Notes: generated by a model from the letters alone, not told the origin. Shown: positions 20,086 through 29,741, numbered from the stretch's first letter. The stretch: DNA of 29,986 nt from Chara braunii (GCA_003427395.1 BFEA01000315.1:979200-1009185); one strand, 5' to 3'. Translations and numbers: made by a program.

Positions 20086-23000
20086 GTTGCGCGGAAGGTG
20101 AGACGACTCCACCTCTCACTCCGCCAGATTCGGCCGCCTTGCTAGCGGCCTCCTACACATCTGGGGAGGATGCGAATGTCGTGAGTTCTCAGTATGCTTA
20201 CGAGGACTATGCTGTCCACTTGGTCCCACCGTTGGACCAACCGCTCCACGTGCAACAATCTATCGCATGCACGGTTTCATCACCATCGGCAACTGATTCG
20301 GCAGCTTCGCCGCCATCTATCGTCGGGGATTCAACGTCATGGTCAAGACTTGAAGCGCTCGACCCGTTGACGTTTGCGGACTTCCAATGGATGACCGTTC
20401 CCCCGACCGGTCGATTGCCGAAACCGCATTGCAACGTGCTCATGGCACAATTGCGGGATTACTTGCACACTGCAGTACCGACTCCGTTGATGGACGCCGG
20501 AGTAGAGGCTGTCGACCTTCACGCCTACATTGCGAAGATCAACCGCGAGTTCAAGACACAACGGTACGATGACATCGACGCACCATTGTTGTATGTACGC
20601 ATTCAGATCGGAGAGGCGACCTGCAGCGCTTTGATCGATTGCGGAGCATCTCACAACTACATCAGTCAGGACTTTATGGTACGCGTCGGCCTTGGCCCAC
20701 ACGTCCGGAGGAAGTCCCAGCCTACGCAAGTCACATTGGCAGACGGTCACACGCACAAGTCAATCGACCGGTGCATTGATGTGGTCCCCGTGTACTTTGC
20801 CCCGCATGCAAGCGAGGCGGTGTCCTTTGATATATTGGACACCAAATTCGACATGATCTTGGGCATGTCATGGCTGCGAAGCGAGGATCACCCGGTGAAC
20901 TTCTACCACCGCACCGTTCACATTCATGATCCGAACAGAGTACTAGTCCCATGCACGGTGCCTCTTCCTCATCCTTCGATCAGTTGCCACGTGGTGTCCG
21001 CCGCAAGCATGCGAGCTTCCATCATCAGAGACGACATCGAGGAGATGGGGGTGTGTCTTCTCCACGCCCTCCCGCCCCATGACGCTTCATCGACGGACTC
21101 ATCTTCGGATCCACGCATCACCGAGTTTCTCGACGTCTACAACGACGTGTTCGAAGGCCCGCACGGAGTAGTACCGGATCGGCCCATCCGCCACGAGATC
21201 ATCCTCGAGGACGGGGCCGTACCTTCGCGTGGTTGCATTTACCGAATGAGCAAGGAAGAGTTAAGTGTGCTACGGGCACAACTCGACGACCTTCTGGAGA
21301 AAGGCTGGATTCGGCCTAGCTCATCGGCATACGGTGCTCTTGTTCTCTTCGTCCGGAAGAAGAACAAGGATTTGCGGTTGTGCATCGATTATCGCAAGCT
21401 CAACGAGCAAACGATCAGAAACGCCGGCCCTCTCCCACGCATCAACGACCTTCTCGAACGACTGGGCGGCGCCAAGTTCTTCTCCAAGCTTGACTTCAAG
21501 TCAGGATATCACCAACTCGAGATTCGCAAGGAGGACCGCTACAAGACCACGTTTAAGACGCGATATGGGCATTTTGAATGGCTGGTTATGCCATTTGGCC
21601 TTACGAATGCCCCGACCACTTTCCAAGCGGCTATGACAACGGAGTTCCGACACGTGCTGGATCGATATGTACTTATCTACCTCGACGACATCCTGGTGTA
21701 CAGCCGGAGTTTGGACGAGTATGTGGAACACCCGCGCACTGTTTTGGAGCGGCTACGACAAGCTAAGTACAAAGCCAACCACGACAAGTGCGAATTTGCG
21801 CGGCAGGAGCTGGAGTACTTGGGACATTGTGTGACGCCGCAAGGCATCCGTCCGCTTGGGGACAAGATCGAGGCCCTACGAGTATGGCCCGAGCCCACCA
21901 ACACCACGGACGTTCGTTCATTCATGGGATTGGCGGGCTACTATCAACGATTCATCACGGGATACTAAAGGATTGCTGCAACTATGACGAGATTACGCCA
22001 AAGCTGCCATTCGTATTCGATGACGACGCACTCCGTTCTTTCCAAGCACTTAAGACGGCTACGCTCATGGCACCCGTCCTTAGCATATATGACCCCACCC
22101 TCCCTACGAGAGTGACAACTGACGCTTCCGGATATGGCATTGGGGCAGTCTTGGAACAACACGACGGCGACGACTGGCACCCTGTGGAGTATTTCAGCCA
22201 CAAAGTGCCTCCCATCAACTCGCTTGATGATGCAAGGAAGAAGGAGCTGCTCGCGTTNGTGATGGCTCTCAAGCGTTGGCGGCACTTCCTCCTTGGGCGT
22301 CGTAGGTTCACAAGGGTCACAGACAACAATCCATTGACCTACTACAAGACGCAGGATACGGTGAGCAGCACGATCGGACGATGGATGTACTTCATCTACC
22401 AATTAGACTTCACACCGAAACATCTTCCTGGCCTCTCCAATCGCACAGCAGATGCACTCTCGCGAAGACTTGATCTTTGCGCTATGACACATCATGCCTT
22501 CGCATTCGACGAGGAACTTCAGTGACACTTCATCCGAGGATATGAGTCTGATCCGGACTTCGCCACGTTATATGCACAGCTATCTTCGGATCACCCGCCG
22601 GCCAGCCACTATCGCATTGCTGACGGGTACTTGCTCCTCCACTCGAGAGGCAAGGACTTATTATGTGTCCCACGAGAGCGTCGTCTTCGGACTCGCCTTC
22701 TCAGGGAGTACCATGACTCGCGACTCGCCGGCCATTTCGGAGTCAACCGCACTATTGCACGGCTTCGACAACGATTCCGATGGCCCGACCTCATTACCGA
22801 CGTCACTCGGTATTGCGACTCTTGCGAAGTTTGTCGACGAAGCAAGCCCCGCAACCGCAATCCCTCTGGCGAGTTACGCCCGATGCCTATCCCACAGGAA
22901 CCCGGTCTCTCCATTGTTATGGACGTCATCGGTCCGTTCCCCCGCGACCGGCTCGGGCACGACGGCATCCTCACGGTTGTGGACCGGTTGAGTAAGTACG

Positions 23001-24064
23001 CGCGTTTTCTTCCTTGCAAGTACTACTTCCTGGGTCCCGAGCTGGCACGCCTCTTGCACACCGGCTGGATTTGTGGCCATGGTGTACCGGAAGACATAGT
23101 CACCGACCGCGACACTCGCTTCATGTCAGCATTTTGGACTGCTCTCATGCAAGAGTCCGGCACGAAGATGAAACCAAGTTCAGCTCGGCATCCACAGACG
23201 GACGGGCAAACGGAGTGGGCACATCAAACCGCTCAAATGATGCTTCGTACGCTCATCCGTCCGGACCAGAAAGATTGGGTTCACCGCCTCCCCGACATCG
23301 AGTTCGCCTACAACACTTCGGTGCACCCGGCGATCGGCGTGAATCCATTCGAGTTGCACCACGGTGGACGGAAAGGCCGTATCTTCGCCGACCTTCTCCT
23401 CCCACGACCAGCCGACATCGGCGCCGCTTGCTCTCCCGCTTTCGTCCGGAAGTACAGGGAATTGGTGGCTCAAGCCCGCGCGAATATGCAAAAGGCTCAA
23501 GTCCACATGCAGCAGCAAGCCAACAGGCGTCGCGTGCCATGTCCCATCCGCGCCGGTGATCTGGTTTGGGTCTCCGCGGAAGAGTTTGCACTNGAACANG
23601 ANGTTTCACGCAAACTGCTTCCCAAGTGGTTTGGACCATGGCCCGTAACATCAGCCGCGGGCGATGAGCCCGATGGCCCTTCATTTGTGATCAACATCCC
23701 GGCGCATCTGACGGTCCATCCAGTCTTTCACGCCTCGAAGCTGGCAACATATACACCAGCTAAGAGCGACGACTTCCCAGGCCGACGATCGCAGGACCCT
23801 CCATCTATGGATGGTCATCAGGAGGTTGACCGCGTCATCACGGATCGCAAGTACGGCAACAAGCCTCGCCAGTACAAAGTTACATTCAGAGCATGCGATC
23901 CCGACGACACTCGGCGGATGTCAGGAACAGATTTAAAAGCATCCGCACCGCTGATCTACGCTCACTATGAGCGACAAAGGTTAGCTCAAGGACCTTCACG
24001 ACCTGCCCCTCCCACCCGGACTGTGGTCCCTCCCTCAGACAGACAGCTTCGCCCTCGCAGGTAA
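20076..24064 (+). pseudogene. pol: LTR retrotransposon pol (protease, RT, RNase H, integrase, chromodomain-like), broken
   Basis: Read in -1 from gag. Protease: LIDCGASHNYI, with Cys in place of the usual Ser/Thr after the catalytic Asp (about residue 187-190), and MILGMSWL. Reverse transcriptase: LRLCIDYRKLN, FSKLDFKSGYHQ, MPFGLTNAP and YLDD (Asp about 537-538). RNase H: DASGYGIGAVL, KKELLA, TDNNPL, NRTADALSRR. Integrase: HX6H and CEVC zinc site, then Asp at 22922, Asp at 23105 and Glu at 23213, giving the exact D-35-E spacing. The C-terminal part (about 23820-23990) resembles a chromodomain but lacks the usual aromatic residues. Lesions: TAA at 21966-21968, a net loss of one base near 21996 that moves the frame, and TGA at 22523-22525. 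The stop at 24062-24064 lies just before the polypurine tract. Four ambiguous bases lie in it. Confidence 0.94.
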
Positions 24065-24076
24065 GCTCGGTTCTTC

Positions 24077-24089
24077 AAGGAGGGGGGGG
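24077..24089 (+). promoter_or_regulatory. Polypurine tract
   Basis: AAGGAGGGGGGGG directly precedes the TG of the 3' LTR, where plus-strand DNA synthesis is primed in LTR retrotransposons. Confidence 0.93.
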
Positions 24090-25259
24090 TGTGGCATACT
24101 GCATAGCCACACGGGCCTGCAGGGCCCGTCCCGCATTTCCAGCCTAAAAGCCTAGAAATAAGGGCTTACAAGCCCCTGTTGTTTCAGCCTGAAAGACTGA
24201 AAAATGAGGGCCTGCAGGCCCTATGTCGTTTCAGCCTAAAACAGGGCTTTTCAGCCCTGAGGCTTTTCAGCCTGAAACGGAGGGCCACTTTCGGGCCCTC
24301 ATAAGATCGACCTACCCTAAGACTCGGGCACAAAAACAGGGTTTCGGGAACAGGCTATCTTTAGCCTGTTCCCACGACAGCCTCAAGCAGGAGCTGCAGC
24401 GGCAGCCCCTGACTCCCTGCGGCATTGGCAAGAGCAGCCTCCTGGACTGCCTCGCCCTGCAGTCAGGAGGCAGGCCGAGAAGCACATAGGGAGTTCCCAT
24501 GCACTTCACGGGTAGGTAGTTGGACAGTAGGCACGAGTAGTCTTCAGGATTCGGCCGCAGCACTCAGGAGGAGCGCTGCAGTAGTCTTCAGCGCTAGCAG
24601 TAGTCTTCAGCGCTGGGCGCTGATAGCTGTAGGAGTAGTCTTCAGCGCAGGGCGCTAGTAGCTGGTAGTGGTAGTGTTGGAGAGAGATGGCTGGCGGAGG
24701 CCAGCGGTACTTACCTGTGGCACCATAGCTCCAGCTCCATCTTCGAGGCACCTGCATCAAGGCGCCATCTTCACAGGTTAGTACTGGACACAGAGAGAGA
24801 GAGAGAGTTCTTCTTCTTCCTCTTCTAAGTCCACCATTTCTTCTTCACCCTCTCACCACCTGACTTCTCAGTATCAGCAGACTACGACAGAGAGAGAGAG
24901 AGTTGTGACTTGAGACTTGACGACATGGGATCCAGACTCGACATTGGGATTCAGACATTTTGACGAGGGACTATTTGGGCCTGTGCCGAAGACTTGGTGT
25001 TGACGACATTCCCATCGTCCCTTCTTCTTCGTCTAACCCCCCTCTTCTTCGTCTGTGTATGGTTGGGGCTGGCGCATTCTTCCTGTGTGAGCTCCAGACC
25101 CCTTCACACCATGGAATGATGAGGATGATGTATGTTCGGGGCTGCATTGCAATATTGATTGTTCGGATCACTGGTATCTAAGTCTTCCGCTACGCTATCT
25201 TGTACTTTGTATTGAGAGGTCAGTTCTTGTTCTAGTCTGCACAGTTACAGTATGCAACA
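24090..25259 (+). repeat. 3' LTR (1,170 bp)
   Basis: Same termini as the 5' LTR and no MITE. By eye about 20 substitutions separate the two, many of them transitions. It keeps the hairpin-rich block, the repeated AGTAGTCTTCAGCGC words and the pyrimidine-rich patch. Confidence 0.96.
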
Positions 25260-25264
25260 ACCCC
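25260..25264. repeat. Target-site duplication of the LTR retrotransposon, right copy (ACCCC)
   Basis: Matches 5825-5829 and follows the terminal CA of the 3' LTR directly. Confidence 0.95.
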
Positions 25265-25613
25265 ACTGGACGGCAGTGCTTGGCGCCAGGAAAACATCCG
25301 CCAGCCCAGAATCGTAGCCGTCGGGAATGGGCAAGTGAATAGGGACTCCACCGCCACAGCAATTTGTGGGACTTCCCAAGGTTCCTGTTACCCGATCAAG
25401 AAGACTTGCCTTTTCGGGCAAGTTTGCCTCCACCTTTTCAGCACACCAACCAATTCCCGTGCTTCCTTTCCGCACGGGGACTGGTCGGTGTGCTGAAAAA
25501 GTGGAGGTAGACAGAGTAGAAACAAAAATGCTTCCCTTTGCTGCCAGCAATGGAGTCCCAAAAAATGTCTTCCAAAGGCTTGCCGCCGTCCAGTGGGGTC
25601 CTACCCAAAGTTC
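25265..25613. repeat. Interrupted inverted repeat (right part), target of the LTR retrotransposon
   Basis: The inner arms 25427-25462 and 25472-25507 are 36 bases each, with four mismatches around a 9-base pyrimidine loop. The outer arm 25585-25613 pairs with 5811-5829 plus 25265-25274. The arms are unequal in length between inner and outer pairs (about 70 bases longer on the left), so one arm has gained or lost sequence. Without the retrotransposon the whole dyad is about 368 bp. It may be a foldback element or an old palindrome; no target duplication was found. Confidence 0.75.
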
Positions 25614-25887
25614 TTGTGATTTCCCAACGTAATAGGAAGTCCCATTCCCCTTTCGCACATATAAGGCAAGCCAATGGTGGACTGGATGAGTTTCCCCCAT
25701 TGGTATCCCTTGCTTCTGTTTTGAGAATGACGCCACTCGCCACGGTATAGCAATACCATAACTCAGAAGTCATGAAGTCACAAAGGAACGGGAAACTCAT
25801 CAACTCTCTCACACCTGCTCCGTTTCGAACCCTCCACAAACACACTGTGAAACAGTATTGCTGTCATCATCATAGAGTAAAACAAAT
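25614..25887. other. Unassigned sequence
   Basis: No gene, repeat or family could be recognised. The minus-strand open frames here (25245-25845) cross the LTR edge or overlap each other and have no motif. Confidence 0.4.
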
Positions 25888-25955
25888 AACAGCAATTTCG
25901 TCAAAACGGACATTTTTTATTGAAAAGTTGAAAACTCATAAACTGGCCCGATTAA

Positions 25956-26148
25956 ACCGCCAGTACTTGGCCCAGCTATTGATGCCGAGCCGAGATACCC
26001 CCTGCGCGCCAAGTTTTGCCGAGCCGCCGGGGCACTGTTTCCTTTTCATTTTGGCTGGCGCTTCCAGCCATTGTGGTTTGGTGCCCCGAAGCCCGCAACC
26101 GTTAACGGGAATCGCCCGCGGCCGATAGCTGGGCCAAGTACTGCTGGT
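25956..26148. mobile_element. 193-bp TTAA-flanked MITE-like element nested in the foldback element
   Basis: The terminal inverted repeats begin ACCGCCAGTACTTGGCCCAG and, from the other end, ACCAGCAGTACTTGGCCCAG, continuing to CTAT. TTAA flanks both sides (25952-25955 and 26149-26152), the duplication made by piggyBac-type transposases. Removing it restores the alignment between the outer element's arms. A second internal dyad CGGGGCAC/GTGCCCCG is present. No ORF. Confidence 0.82.
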
Positions 26149-26179
26149 TTAAGCCTTAAGGTCAATATTTCCAGCTCCT

Positions 26180-26333
26180 GAGGGTACGGCGTTCCGAAAA
26201 CGTTGTACCCTCTGGATGCAAGCTAAGTCCAGATACATCCAGGGGGTATGGCATTTTCAGAACACCGTACCCCCTGGACTTCAGCTAAGTCCAGATACAT
26301 CCAAATGGTCCGGCGTTTCAAGGACGCCAGACC
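26180..26333. repeat. Three hairpins spaced 62 bp apart
   Basis: Hairpin 1 spans 26180-26212 (14-bp stem, two mismatches that would be G-U in RNA). Hairpin 2 spans 26238-26278 (18-bp stem, three mismatches). Hairpin 3 spans 26307-26333 (10-bp stem, one mismatch). Their centres are at about 26196, 26258 and 26320. The spacers share CTAAGTCCAGATACATCCA. Hairpins 1 and 3 are also inverted copies of each other about hairpin 2. Confidence 0.88.
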
Positions 26334-26451
26334 CTCAAGAGCTTGAAATTTCCACCTAAATCAGGCCGATTTATGAGGTTTCAATTTCGTTCAAAAAATA
26401 AAATATGTCCATTTTGAACTTTTGACGAAATTGCTGTTAAATGAACATCAG

Positions 26452-26563
26452 TCGTAGCCGGCAGCCCATAGCAACCTATGTATATCACTCGTCGCCAGAA
26501 GCCCGCAGTAACATATGCAACATCGCTTGTAGCCAGAAGCCCGTAGCAACATTCGATAAGGCC
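26452..26563. repeat. Degenerate tandem repeat, three copies of about 37-38 bp
   Basis: Units start at 26452, 26489 and 26527. They share the form TCGTAGCCAGAAGCCCGTAG followed by CAACATATG-like bases. Confidence 0.8.
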
Positions 26564-26830
26564 AGTACTCGTATCAGAGCGTGACCTGCCCCACTACCCT
26601 TCAATCAAACTCCCCCGGCATACTCTCGAATGCAGAGCACTCAATGAGTGTGGGAGGAGTCGAACCAGCAGCATTCAGCCCTATATGCCATGCGAACAAC
26701 CGATGTATCTGGAAAACCACTGGACTGAAAGTGGAAAATCACTGGAAACAGTCCCAGAATAGTCCATGGACAAGTTCCCGAAATCTGTCCCAAGATACCA
26801 ATTCTGGCCTACGATAAGACCCTACACTGT

Positions 26831-26833
<3 letters not shown>
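26564..26833. other. Unassigned sequence
   Basis: No gene recognised. A tRNA T-arm-like word on the minus strand (GGTTCGACTCC, about 26650-26665) has no matching stem or 5' half. A run of CTGGAAA/CACTGGA words lies near 26710-26760. Confidence 0.4.

Positions 26834-26860
<27 letters not shown>
26834..26860. repeat. 27-base T tract
   Basis: An uninterrupted run of T. It could be the complement of a poly(A) tail of a minus-strand retroposon lying to its left, but no body or target duplication was recognised. Confidence 0.95.
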
Positions 26861-26864
<4 letters not shown>

Positions 26865-26878
26865 ATCCAGTACCTGCA

Positions 26879-27562
26879 GGGGCCTCGACCCACTAGTGAA
26901 GCGTAAATCCGTGTGTGGCACTTTTTCAGCATTAAAAAAATGTCCAGAAATTGTTTTCGTCCATTTTTGTTTTAGGCGACGAACACCAAAAAAATGAAAA
27001 TAAAGTAACCGGCAATTATGACTGCCATCCCTCATTATGACACCAGACCCAAAACGATGGAACGCATGTGACCCCGCTGGCCACCGCCCCGGATGAATTC
27101 GGGTGGACATTGTGGGCATGTGCGGCCGCTGCTCTCGGTATGTAACTGCAGCGCGTCCTTCGGGCTGTGTGCTAGGAACCCACAAGACAACACTGACACA
27201 TCTCTTCGCGCCGTGTTTCGTGGCCACTCCGCACAAACGACGGCCGAAGGACTCCGAATCCCACATTTTTCTAATTTTTCAACGACAAAATAAGGAAAAT
27301 CGAAGCTTCAAAATCACCCCATGGGTAAAAAAACACTGATTTTGAAGCTTCGCGCCAACGGAATGTGGCGAACAAAAACAGGCACGAAAGATTTTTAAAA
27401 CTTCCTACTGGCCGGGTGCCATTACGACGGCCTTCCCCGACTGCAAAACATGACGGCAGTCGATGTGGATGGCGATCTGCGGCTGGCGTGAGTCACCCCA
27501 GGCCGCACGTGGTCGAAAGCCCAGCCGCGAAGCGTAACTCTTGACTAGTGGGTCGAGGCCCC
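26879..27562. mobile_element. 684-bp element with 23-bp terminal inverted repeats
   Basis: The ends are GGGGCCTCGACCCACTAGT plus a variable base and AAG, inverted at 27540-27562, with one mismatch in 23. No transposase ORF is visible and no convincing target-site duplication was found. Inside, a perfect 16-bp stem occurs at 27301-27316 and 27337-27352 around a 20-base loop, near the middle third of the element. It is probably a non-autonomous DNA transposon. Confidence 0.65.
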
Positions 27563-27917
27563 AGGCCTCCGAATTTCAAGTACTAGCCTACTACCTGAAG
27601 TGTCAGGAGGCTGCGCCCACCGTCAATAAAATCCATCGGCGGCATTGGTACGTTACAGGCCTCCAGACTTCGTGCAGCGTTTTCGGTGCCAGTCGTGCTG
27701 CAGGTAGTGGTGGTTTAAGGGTCCAGTTTACCAGACCCAGTCCCAGTAACTCAGTCGAGTCATGGAACTGCCCTACTCCGTCTAGCACAAGGGGCATGGC
27801 CCAGGTCCCAACAAATGGATGTGTGTAGGCCCTTCCAGTTTGTCATTAATACCCTTGATTGCTATGTCAACAAGGGGTATCCCCTTGATCCATCAGAGGG
27901 CCCGTGGCAGTGGGTGT
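27563..27917. other. Unassigned sequence
   Basis: No recognisable gene or repeat was found here. Confidence 0.4.
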
Positions 27918-28533
27918 GAGTCTGACCCCCAAGGCTCAATTTGCCTCTTCTTTTGGTTTCCAAGAGACAGGAAGGGATCCAGAAGAGGGGGGGGGGGGGT
28001 CATTTTGGGATGTAGCTACCATCCTTCAGTCTTCGCTCCCCAGTTGACTTTCATAGCAGCAGCAATTTCAAGTAAGTGGACTGGCTGTGGTAATGTTCAA
28101 TAACTTGAGACTGATATGAGTCTGAACCCCAAGGCTAGAATTGCCTCTTCTTTTGGTATCCAGAAGACTGACAGATCTACGCGGACGAGGAGGGAGGGGT
28201 GGGGGCGCATTATTCTGGGATGTAGCTACCATCCTTCGGTCTTCGTTCAGCAGCAATTTCAAATAGGTGGACTGAGTGTACTAACGCCCAAAAACTTGAG
28301 ACTGGTATCAGTCTGACCCACAAGGCTCAAATTGCATCTTCTTTTGGTATCCAGGGGACTGACAGATCTACAAGGAGGGGGAGGGAAGACGCGAGGGGAG
28401 GGGAGGGGGTGTTTCACCTTGGGGACATAGCTACCATCCTTCAATTGTCGTTTCCCCAGTCGACTCTTATACCAGCAGCAATTTCAAACAGGTGTAGAGG
28501 GCGTGCTAATGCACGTAAACTTGAGACTGATAC
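27918..28533 (+). repeat. Tandem repeat, three copies of about 190-225 bp
   Basis: Units start with GAGTCTGACCCCCAAGGCTC or variants at 27918, 28118 and 28309. Shared blocks in order are TTGCCTCTTCTTTTGGTATC, a G-rich run, GATGTAGCTACCATCCTTC, CAGCAGCAATTTCAA and AACTTGAGACTG. The G-rich runs differ in length and are the main source of unit-size variation. Confidence 0.92.
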
Positions 28534-28543
28534 TCCCCAGGAA

Positions 28544-28554
28544 ACACACACACA

Positions 28555-28585
<31 letters not shown>
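28544..28585 (+). repeat. (CA)n microsatellite followed by an A tract
   Basis: About 25 bases of CA repeat (28544-28568) run directly into about 18 A. This pairing can mark the tail of a retroposon, but no source element is recognisable. Confidence 0.9.
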
Positions 28586-28629
28586 GAGCTCGCAAACTTG
28601 AGTGGTTCCCTTAAAAACAGAACAGTAAG

Positions 28630-28749
28630 ATCATTACCGATGAGAGATGTCATCCCAATGAGGTCAAATTTTCCTAAAGTGGAAACGAAATCATTAGCGA
28701 AGGGAGATGTCATCCCCATGAGGTCAAAATTTCCTAAAATGGAAATGAA
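28630..28749 (+). repeat. 60-bp direct tandem duplication
   Basis: 28630-28689 and 28690-28749 align without gaps. Both contain GAGATGTCATCCC, ATGAGGTCAAA and TTTCCTAAA, with about eight substitutions. Confidence 0.93.
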
Positions 28750-28922
28750 GCAGACAGATAACCAGGAACAAAGAATTCTAGCAAGGGGGAAAGTTGGGAA
28801 ACTATGCCCCTGCTGGGCTGGACGCACAGACGAGACAAAAAATTGTAATTTTTTTTATTGCTTCAATATTTAATATTTTGAAACGGTTTTCACCTCTTTG
28901 CAGTAGCAGACGCAGATCCCAG

Positions 28923-28933
28923 GGTTCGATCCC
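28923..28933 (+). promoter_or_regulatory. Pol III B-box-like word GGTTCGATCCC
   Basis: It matches the B-box / tRNA T-arm consensus, with AGGG/CCCT able to pair. A diverged copy (GGTTCGATCTG) with similar flanks, both followed by GTAGACC or CTAGACC, lies at 29044-29054. No A box or complete tRNA fold was found, so function is doubtful; a degenerate tRNA-derived repeat is possible. Confidence 0.3.
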
Positions 28934-29327
28934 TAGACCTTGCCCCATCTGTGTACAGTACCCGTGTAGACCCCGAGAGTTGAACCGGTGACCTGTGTAT
29001 TCGTAAACAGTTGATAGGCTGTCATAGGTCCGTAGGTAGCAGGGGTTCGATCTGTAGACCTGTAGGATAGAAGTCTTAGCGAGCCCCAAGCTGTAGTCCT
29101 TCTAGAAGGTCGGCAAGTGGTCAAGTGGTGAGACAAGTGGCCAAGTGGTGAGGCAAGCGGTGAACTAAACCGCAGTGCGATTGCAGTACGAGTCCGGTGG
29201 GATAGCAGTGAGTCCCCAGTCAGTCAGCGGTAAGGTCCAGTCAGTCCCAGTCAAGTCCAGCAAGTACCACAAGGGACTGTGAGCAGCATGGGCCGATGGC
29301 AAAGGGCAGACCAACGAGTTTCAGGAG

Positions 29328-29334
29328 TATAAAT
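29328..29334 (+). promoter_or_regulatory. TATA box of the second LTR
   Basis: TATAAAT about 410 bases before the LTR end. Transcription would be expected to begin near 29355-29365, which would mark the U3/R border. Confidence 0.6.
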
Positions 29335-29741
29335 CAAGAGGCAGCGCCCAGCCATTCGTTCATGCCTGCGTGAGCCATGCGGAAGCGCTGCCACAGCGAC
29401 TTGTGCAAGGAGGTCTGCAGAGAGCCCGGAGCTGAAGTGGGCGAGAGAGAGGAGCGTAGCATAGCGATAGGGTAGAGGCAGCCATAGCTGCCATACCTGT
29501 GGCTTAGTGTGACGTGTGTGTGTGTATGTGTGAGTGTTCAGAGTGAAGCGTGTGGGATATCCAGGGTGATCCGGTGTATGTGAACAGTGAGTTGTTTGGG
29601 CGCTGAGTCGCCATAGCCAGTTGAAAGTGAACTCTTATCTGGATGCCATATCTCTGAGTTTTGAGTGGGCGCATGTCACCAGTTTGCGGCGCTACTGTTT
29701 ACATGCATGAAAAGTGTGGATGAGAACGAGTCTGATTTCAT

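Larger units (their letters stand above)
5830..25259 (+). mobile_element. Ty3/gypsy chromovirus-type LTR retrotransposon, complete but defective, with nested insertions
   Basis: The order is 5' LTR, primer site (7137), repeat-rich leader, gag, pol (protease, reverse transcriptase, RNase H, integrase, chromodomain-like tail), polypurine tract (24077), 3' LTR. Integrase after RNase H places it in Ty3/gypsy. The span is 19,430 bp. Removing LINE B with its duplication (10,110 bp) and the MITE with its TA (107 bp) leaves about 9.2 kb, a normal size. The LTRs differ at about 20 positions over about 1,170 aligned bases by eye count. pol has two nonsense codons and a frameshift, so this copy cannot make a complete Pol on its own. 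Confidence 0.97.
25888..26438. mobile_element. Foldback / MITE-like element with long inverted arms (551 bp including a nested insert)
   Basis: The two ends are inverted copies: AACAGCAATTTCGTCAAAA from each side, continuing with gaps through CTCATAAA...GGCC.GATT and on to the TGAGGGT segments. After removing the nested 193-bp insert and one TTAA, about 354 bp remain, and the dyad centre falls on the central hairpin of the array at 26238-26278. A possible 4-bp target duplication is AAAT (25884-25887 and 26439-26442), but the exact ends are uncertain by a few bases. No coding capacity. Confidence 0.8.
28879..29740 (+). repeat. 5' LTR of a second LTR retrotransposon (left edge tentative)
   Basis: The right edge is set by GATTTCA followed by an initiator-Met primer site. 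A TATA box lies inside at 29328-29334. The left edge is a guess: TGAAAC at 28879 would make a terminal TGAAA...TTTCA inverted pair and an 862-bp LTR, but other TG starts are possible. The second LTR and all coding sequence lie beyond the window. Short CAAGTGGTGAG and CAGTCAGTCC-like direct repeats fill the U3 part. Confidence 0.65.

Noticed and set aside
26640-26730. tRNA gene on the minus strand
   Set aside because: A T-loop word is present, but the T-stem mispairs and no matching 5' acceptor, D-arm or anticodon arm was found.
28409-28873. A 154-codon plus-strand frame
   Set aside because: It runs through the CA/A microsatellite and the 60-bp duplication, so it is a repeat-derived frame.
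28905-29060. tRNA gene or SINE
   Set aside because: Two B-box-like words occur, but there is no A box at a suitable distance, no tRNA fold and no defined tail or target duplication.
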